Positions 53,135-61,171 of a stretch of DNA of 64,000 bases are shown piece by piece. Position numbers and translations under genes: made by a program. The stretch covers positions 558,001 through 622,000 of the forward strand of contig NZ_QTJX01000001.1 in assembly GCF_003382275.1 (NCBI RefSeq), in the 5' to 3' direction. The DNA comes from Flagellimonas nanhaiensis. Lineage in GTDB: Bacteria > Bacteroidota > Bacteroidia > Flavobacteriales > Flavobacteriaceae. Every line of letters starts with the position of its first letter. Position 1 is the first letter of the stretch. A model generated the notes under the pieces. That model was not told where the DNA came from, ran no database searches, and was given only the letters and a program-made list of their open reading frames with translations.

Positions 53135-54595
53135 ATGAAAAAATCAACCTATTTACTGGTCATAAGCTTCGTCTCCACCATTGGAGGTTTCCTTTTTGGA
53201 TATGATACCGCGGTTATCTCAGGATGTAACACCTTCTTGCAGGAGCATTTTCAACTATCACCGGCAACATTGGGTTGGGTGGTCTCATCTGCATTGTTGG
53301 GAACCATCTTCGGATGTATAGTTGCGGGTACCATTACAGATGCTTTTGGTAGAAAAAAAGCCTTGATAGTTGCCGCAAGCTGCTTAACCATATCAGCAAT
53401 AGGTTCCATGTTGCCCCCTCAGTTTTTGGGTAATCTGGATCAGGCGTATTGGTTTACCTCAGATTCGGCAATGGCGTTCAACATCTTGATCATGGTGCGC
53501 ATTGTTGGAGGAATAGGTGTGGGAATAACCTCGGTGGTAGCACCAATATATATTGCGGAACTCTCACTTCCCGAAAATCGGGGCAGAATGGTCTCATTGT
53601 ACCAACTTTCCATTACCCTGGGTATTTTGTTGGCTTTTCTAATAGATTGGATAGTGCTTGACCAGGCAGGAGGAATGGCGGGGAAAATCGGCACAGAAGC
53701 TGCTGGATTTTGGAATTGGATTTTTGTTGAGGAACTCTGGAGAGGAATGTTCGGGACAGAGATTCCCATTGCATTACTGTTTTTAGTCTTACTTTTTATG
53801 GTACCTGAGACCCCAAGGTGGCTTATCTCAAAAGGGAGGCAATCTGAAGCACGTGCAATTATGATTAAGATAAATGGGGAGGAATATGCAGAAAAGAGAA
53901 TGGAGGAAATCAATGAAATGATTCGTGAGGAAGAAGGGGGAATACGTGAACTATTTCAGCCTTTTCTTCGAATACCATTGTTGATAGGCATTTTGTTGCC
54001 AATGTTTTCCCACCTGAGTGGCATAGCAGCGATTATGTATTTCGCTCCAAACATTATCAATGAATCCATTCAGAGCGTTGAAAACGCATTTTTGGGAGCG
54101 GTGTTGGTTGGACTGGTGAATAGTGCATTCACCTTCGTGGCAATTTTCAATATTGAAAAATTTGGAAGAAGAAAATTGTTATTGGCAGGTGTTACTGGAG
54201 CATTTGTTTCGCTTTTTGGTGTCGGGGTCCTATTTGCAATGGGGTCAAAACTGGTAATAATCCCGCTTCTCATGTATGTGGCAAGCTTTGCTTTTTCGTT
54301 TGGGCCTATAGTCTGGGTGATCATCAGTGAAATCTTTCCTACCCGTATCCGCGGGATGGCTGTTGCCATGGGGAGTTTTTCATTAATGATGACCGGCTTT
54401 GTAATTACCCTTACAAATCCGATCCTCATAGAAAATATTGAAGCATCCGGAACCTTCTTTCTGTATGCTGCATTGACTCTTCCTGCTATATGGTTCATTT
54501 GGAAGTTTGTTCCCGAGACAAAGGGCAAGACGCTGGAGGAAATTGAAAAATATTGGCGTGGAAAAACTAAAAATAAAACTCAGGGCCCATCCTGA
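53135..54595 (+). CDS. MFS sugar transporter (sugar porter family)
   Basis: A 486-residue, 12-helix permease. Start at ATG 53135, one base after the RraA stop; an upstream TTG would add 8 residues. Sugar porter hallmarks: GGFLFGYDTAVISG, DAFGRKKALI, PENRGRMVSLYQLSITLGIL, PETPRWLISKGR, FGRRKLLLAG and PETKGKTLEEIE. It imports a monosaccharide or sugar acid by proton symport. The substrate is probably the one metabolised by the following genes, and release by the GH38 enzyme suggests mannose-like sugars. Confidence 0.92.
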   Translation: MKKSTYLLVISFVSTIGGFLFGYDTAVISGCNTFLQEHFQLSPATLGWVVSSALLGTIFGCIVAGTITDAFGRKKALIVAASCLTISAIGSMLPPQFLGNLDQAYWFTSDSAMAFNILIMVRIVGGIGVGITSVVAPIYIAELSLPENRGRMVSLYQLSITLGILLAFLIDWIVLDQAGGMAGKIGTEAAGFWNWIFVEELWRGMFGTEIPIALLFLVLLFMVPETPRWLISKGRQSEARAIMIKINGEEYAEKRMEEINEMIREEEGGIRELFQPFLRIPLLIGILLPMFSHLSGIAAIMYFAPNIINESIQSVENAFLGAVLVGLVNSAFTFVAIFNIEKFGRRKLLLAGVTGAFVSLFGVGVLFAMGSKLVIIPLLMYVASFAFSFGPIVWVIISEIFPTRIRGMAVAMGSFSLMMTGFVITLTNPILIENIEASGTFFLYAALTLPAIWFIWKFVPETKGKTLEEIEKYWRGKTKNKTQGPS

Positions 54596-54610
54596 AATAG
54601 TGTTTTTGAT

Positions 54611-55051
54611 ATGATAGAATCTTTCAACATAACGGATAAAGGATATCATCCCTTTTTAATAGAAGATGGATGGCAGCTAGCACGGCTCAATTATATGGAC
54701 GAACAGCACATTGATCAGATAACCAAATTGGACGTGCATCTAAAGACAGACGAAGTTTTTGTGGCCCTTGAAGGAGAAGCAGTTCTGATTGCAGCTACCA
54801 TTGTAGATGGAGAACCCGAATTTGAATTGGAACTCATGGAGCATAATGTAATGTACAATATTCCTAAAGGAACATGGCACAATATCGCCATGCAAGAAGG
54901 CTCTGAACTGTTTATTGCAGAGAAATCGAATACCCATGTTTCTGACTTCGAGTTTTTTCCATTGAGTTCTAAAAAACAAAATGAGCTTAAACAGATGGTG
55001 AACACACTTTTTAATTCGACCGTTAATCAAACAATAGAACAATGCAAATAA
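54611..55051 (+). CDS. Cupin-like protein (copy 2)
   Basis: A 146-residue paralogue of the protein at 52017-52436: GYHPFLIEDGWQLARLNY, VFVALEGEAVLIAAT, MYNIPKGTWHNIAMQEGSELFIAE. The single-domain cupin-like barrel carries few metal-type His residues, so enzymatic function is uncertain. The gene starts 15 bases after the sugar permease and overlaps the SDR gene by 10 bases. Confidence 0.7.
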   Translation: MIESFNITDKGYHPFLIEDGWQLARLNYMDEQHIDQITKLDVHLKTDEVFVALEGEAVLIAATIVDGEPEFELELMEHNVMYNIPKGTWHNIAMQEGSELFIAEKSNTHVSDFEFFPLSSKKQNELKQMVNTLFNSTVNQTIEQCK

Positions 55052-55839
55052 ATCTATCAGAAAAAAATGCACTTGTTACAGGAGGGAGTCAAGGTATTGG
55101 CGCTGAAATCTGTAGGACCTTGGCAGAATGTGGTGCCAATGTGTTCGTCAATTACTATAGTAGTAAGGAAAAAGCAGAAATTCTCGCAGAAGAAATTCGG
55201 AAAGAGCATAAAGTCAATGCCGTCTGTGGAAAAGCAAATGTGGCCGATGCAAAACAAGTGGAGCAGATGTTTCTTCAAATGGACAAAGAATTGGGAAGGG
55301 TGGATATTTTGGTGAACAATGCAGGTAGTGAGAGTGTGACCCATGTTTTGGATATGGAAGAGAACGAATGGGACAGGGTTATAGGAATAAATCTGAAAGG
55401 CCCTTTTCTCTGCTCACAGGAAGCAGGAAGAAGAATGGAAAACAAAAGAGGGGGGGTGATTATCAATATATCATCCATTCATGATGCCGTACCCAGAAAA
55501 GGATTGATTCATTATTGCTCCGCAAAAGCGGGATTAAAGATGTTTTCCAAGTGTCTTTCGCTAGAATTGGCAGAAAAAAACATTAGAGTGGCATCCATAG
55601 CACCAGGAGCAATTGAAACCAATATGAATAGAGAGGAAATTGAAAAATTCGGAAAGGAAAAATTTGAAAAATGGATTCCTCAAGGCAGAATAGGCAATGT
55701 CGCTGATGTGGCCAATGCAGTGGCCTTTTTGGCCAGTGATTTGGCAGATTATATCAACGGGGCAGATCTATATATAGATGGAGCGTATATGAACCACACT
55801 ATTCAATACGACCCAAGACCGAAGAGAGAAACGGAATGA
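55042..55839 (+). CDS. Short-chain dehydrogenase/reductase
   Basis: A 265-residue classical SDR: NALVTGGSQGIGAEI (NAD(P) loop), DILVNNAG, the catalytic Tyr158 and Lys162 in YCSAKAG with an upstream Ser in INISSIHD, and a C-terminal GADLYIDGAY. It resembles glucose-1-dehydrogenase-like members, which oxidise sugars to lactones; the lactonase two genes downstream would then open the ring. The substrate is inferred from context only. Confidence 0.9.
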   Translation: MQINLSEKNALVTGGSQGIGAEICRTLAECGANVFVNYYSSKEKAEILAEEIRKEHKVNAVCGKANVADAKQVEQMFLQMDKELGRVDILVNNAGSESVTHVLDMEENEWDRVIGINLKGPFLCSQEAGRRMENKRGGVIINISSIHDAVPRKGLIHYCSAKAGLKMFSKCLSLELAEKNIRVASIAPGAIETNMNREEIEKFGKEKFEKWIPQGRIGNVADVANAVAFLASDLADYINGADLYIDGAYMNHTIQYDPRPKRETE

Positions 55840-55855
55840 ACACAAAAGGCATAGA

Positions 55856-57007
55856 ATGTCAGTAGAGATCATATTAAAGGGAATTGCTTGGGATCATCCA
55901 AGAGGATATGAGCCTCTGAGGGCTACCTCAAAGGCATTCTCCCAGTTGCATCCCAAAGTGAAGATTGAGTGGGACATTCGTTCACTAAAGGAATTTGGCG
56001 ATATGCCCATTGAGGATTTAATAGATGCCTATGATTTAATTACCATAGACCATCCGTATATGGGACAAGCTTATGCAGACCAACTTTTGTTGCCTTTACA
56101 AGACCGGTTGACCAAAAACTTTTTGAAAGAACTGGAGCGACAATCCGTAGGCCCAAGTTTCAGGGCATATTATTTTGATGATCAATTGCTCGCTTTGCCC
56201 ATAGATGTTGCGGCATTGGTAGCTGCATCCAGAAACGATTTGATTTCAAGATTGAAGCTAAAGCTTCCTCAAACAAGGCAGGACCTATTTGATTTTTACA
56301 AAAAAGTACCCAAGAACTATTCCGTTGCATGGCCTTTGTGCCCCACAGATTTGTGGTGTACATTCCTTACCCTTTGCGCCCAAGATACCAATGGAGATTT
56401 TATCAAAGACCGTGAAGTGGACGAAAAAGTTGGGGCCAATGTCATGGATGAAATCAAACACCATTTGGAGTTTTTACACCCCAGTTCCATTACATGGAAC
56501 CCTATTCAGGTTCTGGATTCAATGGGTGCTACAGACGAGATTGTCTATGCTCCTTTTTTATTCGGGTACACCAATTATTCCCGAAAAGGGTATTCTAAAA
56601 ACTTGGTTCATTTTAGCAATAGTCCTGTCAACCCTGATCATAGCATTTCCACAATTTTAGGTGGTGTTGGACTTGCCATTTCTTCTAAATGCCAACATGC
56701 CGATTTAGCTGTAGAGTATACATCCTACGTAGCAAAGGCAGAGATACAAGAAGGTATGTACACCCAAAACGGAGGTCAACCTGGCAATCTGGCCGCATGG
56801 GAACATGAAGGGAACAACGAAATGTGCAACAACTTTTTTTCCAATACACTAAAAACCATGCAAAATGCTTATGTGCGGCCACAGCACCAAGGGTGGAATC
56901 GGTTTCAGGAACAGGGAGCCGACCTATTGCACAACGGGTTACTGAAAAATACCGCCTCTGCCCAAATAGTCAAAGAATTAAATCAACTGTATCAATCCTT
57001 AGATTAA
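55856..57007 (+). CDS. Solute-binding-protein-fold protein lacking a signal peptide
   Basis: A 383-residue protein with the family 1 extracellular solute-binding fold: SKAFSQLHPKVKIEWDIRSL, YDLITIDHPYMGQAYADQLLLPLQDRL, LPIDVAALVAASRNDL, GGVGLAISSKCQHADLAVEY, NGGQPGNLAAW. It starts MSVEIILKGIAWDHP with no hydrophobic leader or lipobox, and no ABC permease or ATPase gene is nearby. It therefore appears cytoplasmic. It sits between SDR and crotonase genes with a 1-base gap downstream. It may be a cytosolic ligand binder or an enzyme using this fold; the function is unknown. Confidence 0.8.
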   Translation: MSVEIILKGIAWDHPRGYEPLRATSKAFSQLHPKVKIEWDIRSLKEFGDMPIEDLIDAYDLITIDHPYMGQAYADQLLLPLQDRLTKNFLKELERQSVGPSFRAYYFDDQLLALPIDVAALVAASRNDLISRLKLKLPQTRQDLFDFYKKVPKNYSVAWPLCPTDLWCTFLTLCAQDTNGDFIKDREVDEKVGANVMDEIKHHLEFLHPSSITWNPIQVLDSMGATDEIVYAPFLFGYTNYSRKGYSKNLVHFSNSPVNPDHSISTILGGVGLAISSKCQHADLAVEYTSYVAKAEIQEGMYTQNGGQPGNLAAWEHEGNNEMCNNFFSNTLKTMQNAYVRPQHQGWNRFQEQGADLLHNGLLKNTASAQIVKELNQLYQSLD

Positions 57008-57008
57008 A

Positions 57009-57776
57009 ATGAAGAAGGCATATAAACATATTAAAACGGATATCTCAGATAAGGTTGCAACACTCTGTTTCAATAGACCAGAGCAGCTCAATGCAATGAA
57101 CAGGGAAATGATGGATGAAATTATTGATGCTATAGAGACTATTAATACTGACGATGAGGTCCATGTGGCTATTATAACTGGAGAGGGACGTGCTTTTATG
57201 GCGGGAGCCGACATTAAGGAATATGGCAGTCAAACGGAAGCGCAATTCAAATCATTTCAGGACAGGGGAATCAAACTTTATGAAGCCATTGAAAATGCGC
57301 CACAACCTTGGATTGCTGCAGTCAATGGATTTGCCCTTGGGGGCGGATTTGAGATTGCGTTGTCCTGTGATATGATTTTGGCCGCTGAAACTGCCAAAAT
57401 GGGCCTCCCTGAAGTTTTTCTGAGTTTGGTTCCCGGGGGTGGAGGCACCCAAAGGTTAATCCAGAGAATCGGAATTAATAGGGCAAAAGAAATGTTGTTT
57501 ACAGGAGGACAATACACGGCAAATCAACTTTTTGATTGGGGCATCGTCAATCATGTATACAAGCAAGACGATTTTGTCTCAGAAGTAACAGGGTTTGCCC
57601 AAAAATTAACCCGAAGACCTTTGGGAGCATTAAAGGAGCTCAAGAGATTGGCGCATCTCAGCTTATCGCCTAGACCTTTCAATGAAAAGATTGAAGAAGA
57701 AGGCAACACAGTTTCTCGCCTATTTCATGGGACAGAAGCCAAAAAAGCCATTCAAGATTTTATAGATAAAACATAA
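57009..57776 (+). CDS. Enoyl-CoA hydratase/isomerase (crotonase) family protein
   Basis: A 255-residue crotonase-fold protein. FNRPEQLNAMNREMMDEII, the oxyanion motif GEGRAFMAGADIKEYG, AAVNGFALGGGFEIALSCD and LPEVFLSLVPGGGGTQRL are diagnostic. It hydrates or isomerises an acyl-CoA. It has 1-base gaps to both neighbours, and the CoA-transferase two genes downstream could provide its CoA ester. Which acid is activated is not clear; beta-oxidation context is absent. Confidence 0.93.
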   Translation: MKKAYKHIKTDISDKVATLCFNRPEQLNAMNREMMDEIIDAIETINTDDEVHVAIITGEGRAFMAGADIKEYGSQTEAQFKSFQDRGIKLYEAIENAPQPWIAAVNGFALGGGFEIALSCDMILAAETAKMGLPEVFLSLVPGGGGTQRLIQRIGINRAKEMLFTGGQYTANQLFDWGIVNHVYKQDDFVSEVTGFAQKLTRRPLGALKELKRLAHLSLSPRPFNEKIEEEGNTVSRLFHGTEAKKAIQDFIDKT

Positions 57777-57777
57777 G

Positions 57778-58842
57778 ATGGAACCGTTGACATTTTTTAT
57801 GGGCAGTTATACCGAATATCTAATTCCCGAGTTTGGGGGTATTGGAAAAGGTATCTACACGGTTCAGTTGAATACAGAAACTGGAGAATTGTCCGTGCTT
57901 CATACCCAAACGGTTCGCAATCCCAGTTATTTGGCTTTAAGTGACGACCATAAATTTCTGTATTGTTCCACCGAATTGGATGAAAGTGAAAAACCTAGGG
58001 TGAAAGCATTTAGGATAAATTCAGATTGTTCACTACAATTCATTAATGAACAGCCCATAGAGGGGGGGTATCCTTGTCACATAGTGGTTCATGAAAAGAA
58101 TGTTCTTCTGGCCTGTTATGCCACTGGGAATGTAATCCAATATCCATTGGAACACCTTGGAAGTGTTCTCCCCGTTGCTACAAATCAAAGGCATTCAGGG
58201 TCTAGTGTCAACAAAGACCGGCAAGAAGCTCCGCACGCCCATCAGGTGACGGTGCATCCAAATAATAAAGATATTTATGTATGTGATTTAGGTATCGATA
58301 CACTCAAGGCCTATGAAATAAAGGAGGAAAAGTTGCGGCCCAACATCAATAAGGATGTATCAATTTCAGAAGGAGGAGGCCCTAGACACATGGTTTTCAA
58401 TCCAAGTGGAAAGTTGGGTTATGTGATCAATGAATTAACTGGAAAGGTTTCTGTGCTGCAACAGGTGGATGATGTTTTCAAGGAAGTGGCCATCTACAAT
58501 TCTTTACCTGCTGATTATTCTGGAACGCCAAGTGCTTCGGCCATACGTCTGCATCCAAACGGGAAATTTTTGTTTGTGGCTAACAGAGGAGCTGAACTAC
58601 TTACCATTTTTAAGGTTCATGAGAACAAATTGCTAAATATAGAGCATCAATATACACATGGAGAAGAGTTAAGGGAATTCAACATTACCCCAGATGGCAA
58701 ATGGCTTATTGCCTGTCATCAGAACTCTTATGATACGGTGGTTTATCGAATCAAGGAAGATGGAAAATTAGAAGAAACATACAGGACCAAGGAAATTTTA
58801 TCACCAGTTTGTATAGTATTTCTAAACCAATCAAAAACCTAA
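57778..58842 (+). CDS. Lactonase, 7-bladed propeller (6-phosphogluconolactonase-like)
   Basis: A 354-residue propeller protein: FFMGSYTEYLIPEFGGIGKGIYTVQLN, NPSYLALSDDHKFLYCSTE, HAHQVTVHPNNKDIYVCDLGIDTL, GPRHMVFNPSGKLGYVINEL, HPNGKFLFVANRG. This is the YbhE/Pgl-type family that hydrolyses sugar lactones. No signal peptide is visible, so it should be cytoplasmic. It is likely to open the lactone made by the SDR. Its stop codon lies inside LacI-type operator 4. Confidence 0.88.
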   Translation: MEPLTFFMGSYTEYLIPEFGGIGKGIYTVQLNTETGELSVLHTQTVRNPSYLALSDDHKFLYCSTELDESEKPRVKAFRINSDCSLQFINEQPIEGGYPCHIVVHEKNVLLACYATGNVIQYPLEHLGSVLPVATNQRHSGSSVNKDRQEAPHAHQVTVHPNNKDIYVCDLGIDTLKAYEIKEEKLRPNINKDVSISEGGGPRHMVFNPSGKLGYVINELTGKVSVLQQVDDVFKEVAIYNSLPADYSGTPSASAIRLHPNGKFLFVANRGAELLTIFKVHENKLLNIEHQYTHGEELREFNITPDGKWLIACHQNSYDTVVYRIKEDGKLEETYRTKEILSPVCIVFLNQSKT

Positions 58843-58852
58843 ACCGATTTAG
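58839..58852. promoter_or_regulatory. LacI-type operator 4 inside the catabolic operon
   Basis: CTAAACCGATTTAG overlaps the lactonase stop and ends 7 bases before the CoA-transferase start; it marks a likely second transcription unit. Confidence 0.7.
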
Positions 58853-58859
58853 TTGAACG

Positions 58860-60062
58860 ATGAATAATGACCAAGAAAAAATAGGACCGCTGAAAGGATT
58901 GGTTGTGGCTGATTTCACCCAACTGGCACAAGGTCCATGGGCTACTCAAATGTTGGGGGATATGGGGGCGGATATCATCAAAATCGAACCTAAAAAGGGA
59001 GATTGGATGCGACACTATTCCTATGGAAACATGTATCCAGAAGGGGAAAGTATTTCGTTTTTGAGTTTCAATAGGAACAAACGGAGCATAGCTCTAAATC
59101 TTAAGGACCCAAAGGAATTGAGCATAGCAGTAGATATCATAGCAAAATCAGATATCCTGGTCGAAAATTTCCGTCCTGGGGTCATGGAGAGGTTGGGTCT
59201 GGGCTATGAAGCCATGAAGAAATTAAATCCGGGTATAGTGTATTGTTCCAGTTCGGGCTATGGCAGTTCTGGTCCTTATTTGAGCAGGCCAGGCCAGGAT
59301 TTGCTTGCTCAGTCCATTGCAGGCGGAGCTGCCTTGAATGGCAGAAAGGATGACATACCTGTGGTCACCGCGGTTGGTCAGGCCGACTTGTTAACGAGTT
59401 TATTCATCAATCAATCCGTTTTGGCGGCCATACATTCACGCAGTGTTACAGGGAAGGGACAGAAAATAGAGACCAACCTACTTAACTCGGTGGTAGGGTT
59501 CCATGTGCAAGAAGTAACGGCTTATCTATCCAAAGGCGCAAATCCCGAGCGTAGTGAAAGTGGTATTCCCAATCCTTGGTTGGGAGCTCCCTATGGATTG
59601 TACCATACCTTGGATGGGTATATCGCCATTGGGATGAATTCGGTTCAAAAACTGGCTAAAATCATTGGATTGAAAAAGTACGACAGCGAGGAGTACGCAT
59701 CAAACAACATTATTGAAAGCCGGGATGAAATTCGGTTTGATTTTGATGAAGTGTTCAAATCAAAGACCACAAAAGAATGGTTGTGGGTTCTTCTTAAAGA
59801 AGATATCTGGTGTTCGCAGGTGAACACCTTTACCGAAATGGTGGAAGACCCTCAAATAAAACACAACAAGATGATCATTGAAATTGATCATCCGACGGTG
59901 GGAAAAGTAAAAACAACAGGTTTTCCAGCCTGGTTCAGTGATACACCCCAACAGATTTATAAACCGGCACCGCTATTAAACGAAGATGCGGGGGACATAC
60001 TGGAAGAATTCTGTGGGTATAGCGAAAATGAAATCAATCAATTTATGAAAGAAAAGGAATAG
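58860..60062 (+). CDS. Type III (CaiB/BaiF) CoA-transferase
   Basis: A 400-residue family III CoA-transferase: PLKGLVVADFTQLAQGPWATQMLGD, ADIIKIEPKKGDWMRHY, SFNRNKRSIALNLK, ENFRPGVMERLGLGY, and the nucleophile Asp147 in RPGQDLLAQSIAGGA. It moves CoA between carboxylic acids. Beside a crotonase it suggests that one pathway step runs on a CoA ester, which is unusual for a sugar locus. Some members act as isomerases or on sugar-derived acids. Confidence 0.92.
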   Translation: MNNDQEKIGPLKGLVVADFTQLAQGPWATQMLGDMGADIIKIEPKKGDWMRHYSYGNMYPEGESISFLSFNRNKRSIALNLKDPKELSIAVDIIAKSDILVENFRPGVMERLGLGYEAMKKLNPGIVYCSSSGYGSSGPYLSRPGQDLLAQSIAGGAALNGRKDDIPVVTAVGQADLLTSLFINQSVLAAIHSRSVTGKGQKIETNLLNSVVGFHVQEVTAYLSKGANPERSESGIPNPWLGAPYGLYHTLDGYIAIGMNSVQKLAKIIGLKKYDSEEYASNNIIESRDEIRFDFDEVFKSKTTKEWLWVLLKEDIWCSQVNTFTEMVEDPQIKHNKMIIEIDHPTVGKVKTTGFPAWFSDTPQQIYKPAPLLNEDAGDILEEFCGYSENEINQFMKEKE

Positions 60063-60064
60063 AG

Positions 60065-61129
60065 ATGAAATTGGGATTTGGATTATATAGACATATGTTG
60101 GACGCTGAGCACTTCAATTTTGCTAAACAATGTGGTGCTACGCATTTGGTTGTCCATCTAGTGGACTACTTCGGGCATAATGCGGATAGTACGGACCAAC
60201 CCATTGGAGGAAAAGAAGGTTGGGGAAAAGCAGGAAAGGCAGATACTATTTGGACCTTAGATGAACTTTTGGACCTTAAAAAGGAAATCAACGGGCATGG
60301 TTTGGAGTTGGAGGCCATTGAAAATTTTGACCCGGCCCATTGGCACGACATCTTATTGGATGGTCCCAAAAAGGAAGTGCAAATGGAAAACCTAAAACAA
60401 CTTATCCGAAATGTTGGTAAAGCGGGTATTCCCATTTTTGGCTATAATTTTTCATTGGCCGGTGTTTCTTCGAGAATTCAGGGACCATATGCAAGGGGAG
60501 AAGCTATTTCGGTGGGTATGGAAGCTGTAGATAATACGCCGATTCCAAATGGTATGGTTTGGAATATGGTATACGATGAAAATGCGCCTTCAGGAAGAGT
60601 ACCTAGAATCGATCACGACGAACTGTGGAACAGACTGCAGTATTTTCTGGATGAGATCATACCTGTTGCTGAAGAAGCTGGGGTGAAATTAGCGGCCCAT
60701 CCTGATGATCCTCCGATGCCCTATGTAAGGGATACACCAAGATTGGTGTACCAGCCTGGCATGTATCAAAAGCTGCTTGACATGAAACCCAGTCCTTCAA
60801 ATAATCTGGAGTTCTGCCTAGGTTCAATAGCCGAGATGACCGAGGGGGATATCTATGAAGCTACAGACACCTATAGCAAACAAGGCAAAATAGGCTACAT
60901 ACATTTCAGAAATGTTGTAGGCAAGGTTCCCCAATACAAAGAGGTTTTTGTAGATGAGGGTGATATAGATATGTTCAGGATCCTAAAGATCTTAAAGAAG
61001 AACAATTTTGAAGGGGTCTTGATTCCTGATCATACCCCTCAAATGACCTGTAGTGCCCCTTGGTATGCTGGTATGGCCTATGCAATGGGATATATGAAAG
61101 CGGCAATATCCAAAGTTAACGGAGCATGA
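60065..61129 (+). CDS. Mannonate dehydratase-like TIM-barrel protein
   Basis: A 354-residue protein resembling UxuA: HWHDILLDGP, NLKQLIRNVGKAGIPIFGYNFSLAGV, the metal-type motif AAHPDDPPMPYVRDTPRL and FCLGSIAEM, then IGYIHFRNVVG and FEGVLIPDHTPQM. UxuA removes water from D-mannonate to give 2-keto-3-deoxygluconate. It starts 2 bases after the CoA-transferase stop. A close relative acting on another sugar acid is possible. Confidence 0.87.
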   Translation: MKLGFGLYRHMLDAEHFNFAKQCGATHLVVHLVDYFGHNADSTDQPIGGKEGWGKAGKADTIWTLDELLDLKKEINGHGLELEAIENFDPAHWHDILLDGPKKEVQMENLKQLIRNVGKAGIPIFGYNFSLAGVSSRIQGPYARGEAISVGMEAVDNTPIPNGMVWNMVYDENAPSGRVPRIDHDELWNRLQYFLDEIIPVAEEAGVKLAAHPDDPPMPYVRDTPRLVYQPGMYQKLLDMKPSPSNNLEFCLGSIAEMTEGDIYEATDTYSKQGKIGYIHFRNVVGKVPQYKEVFVDEGDIDMFRILKILKKNNFEGVLIPDHTPQMTCSAPWYAGMAYAMGYMKAAISKVNGA

Positions 61130-61171
61130 TATCAAATCGATCATAAAAACAAACGAAGAGAATTAAAAGCA

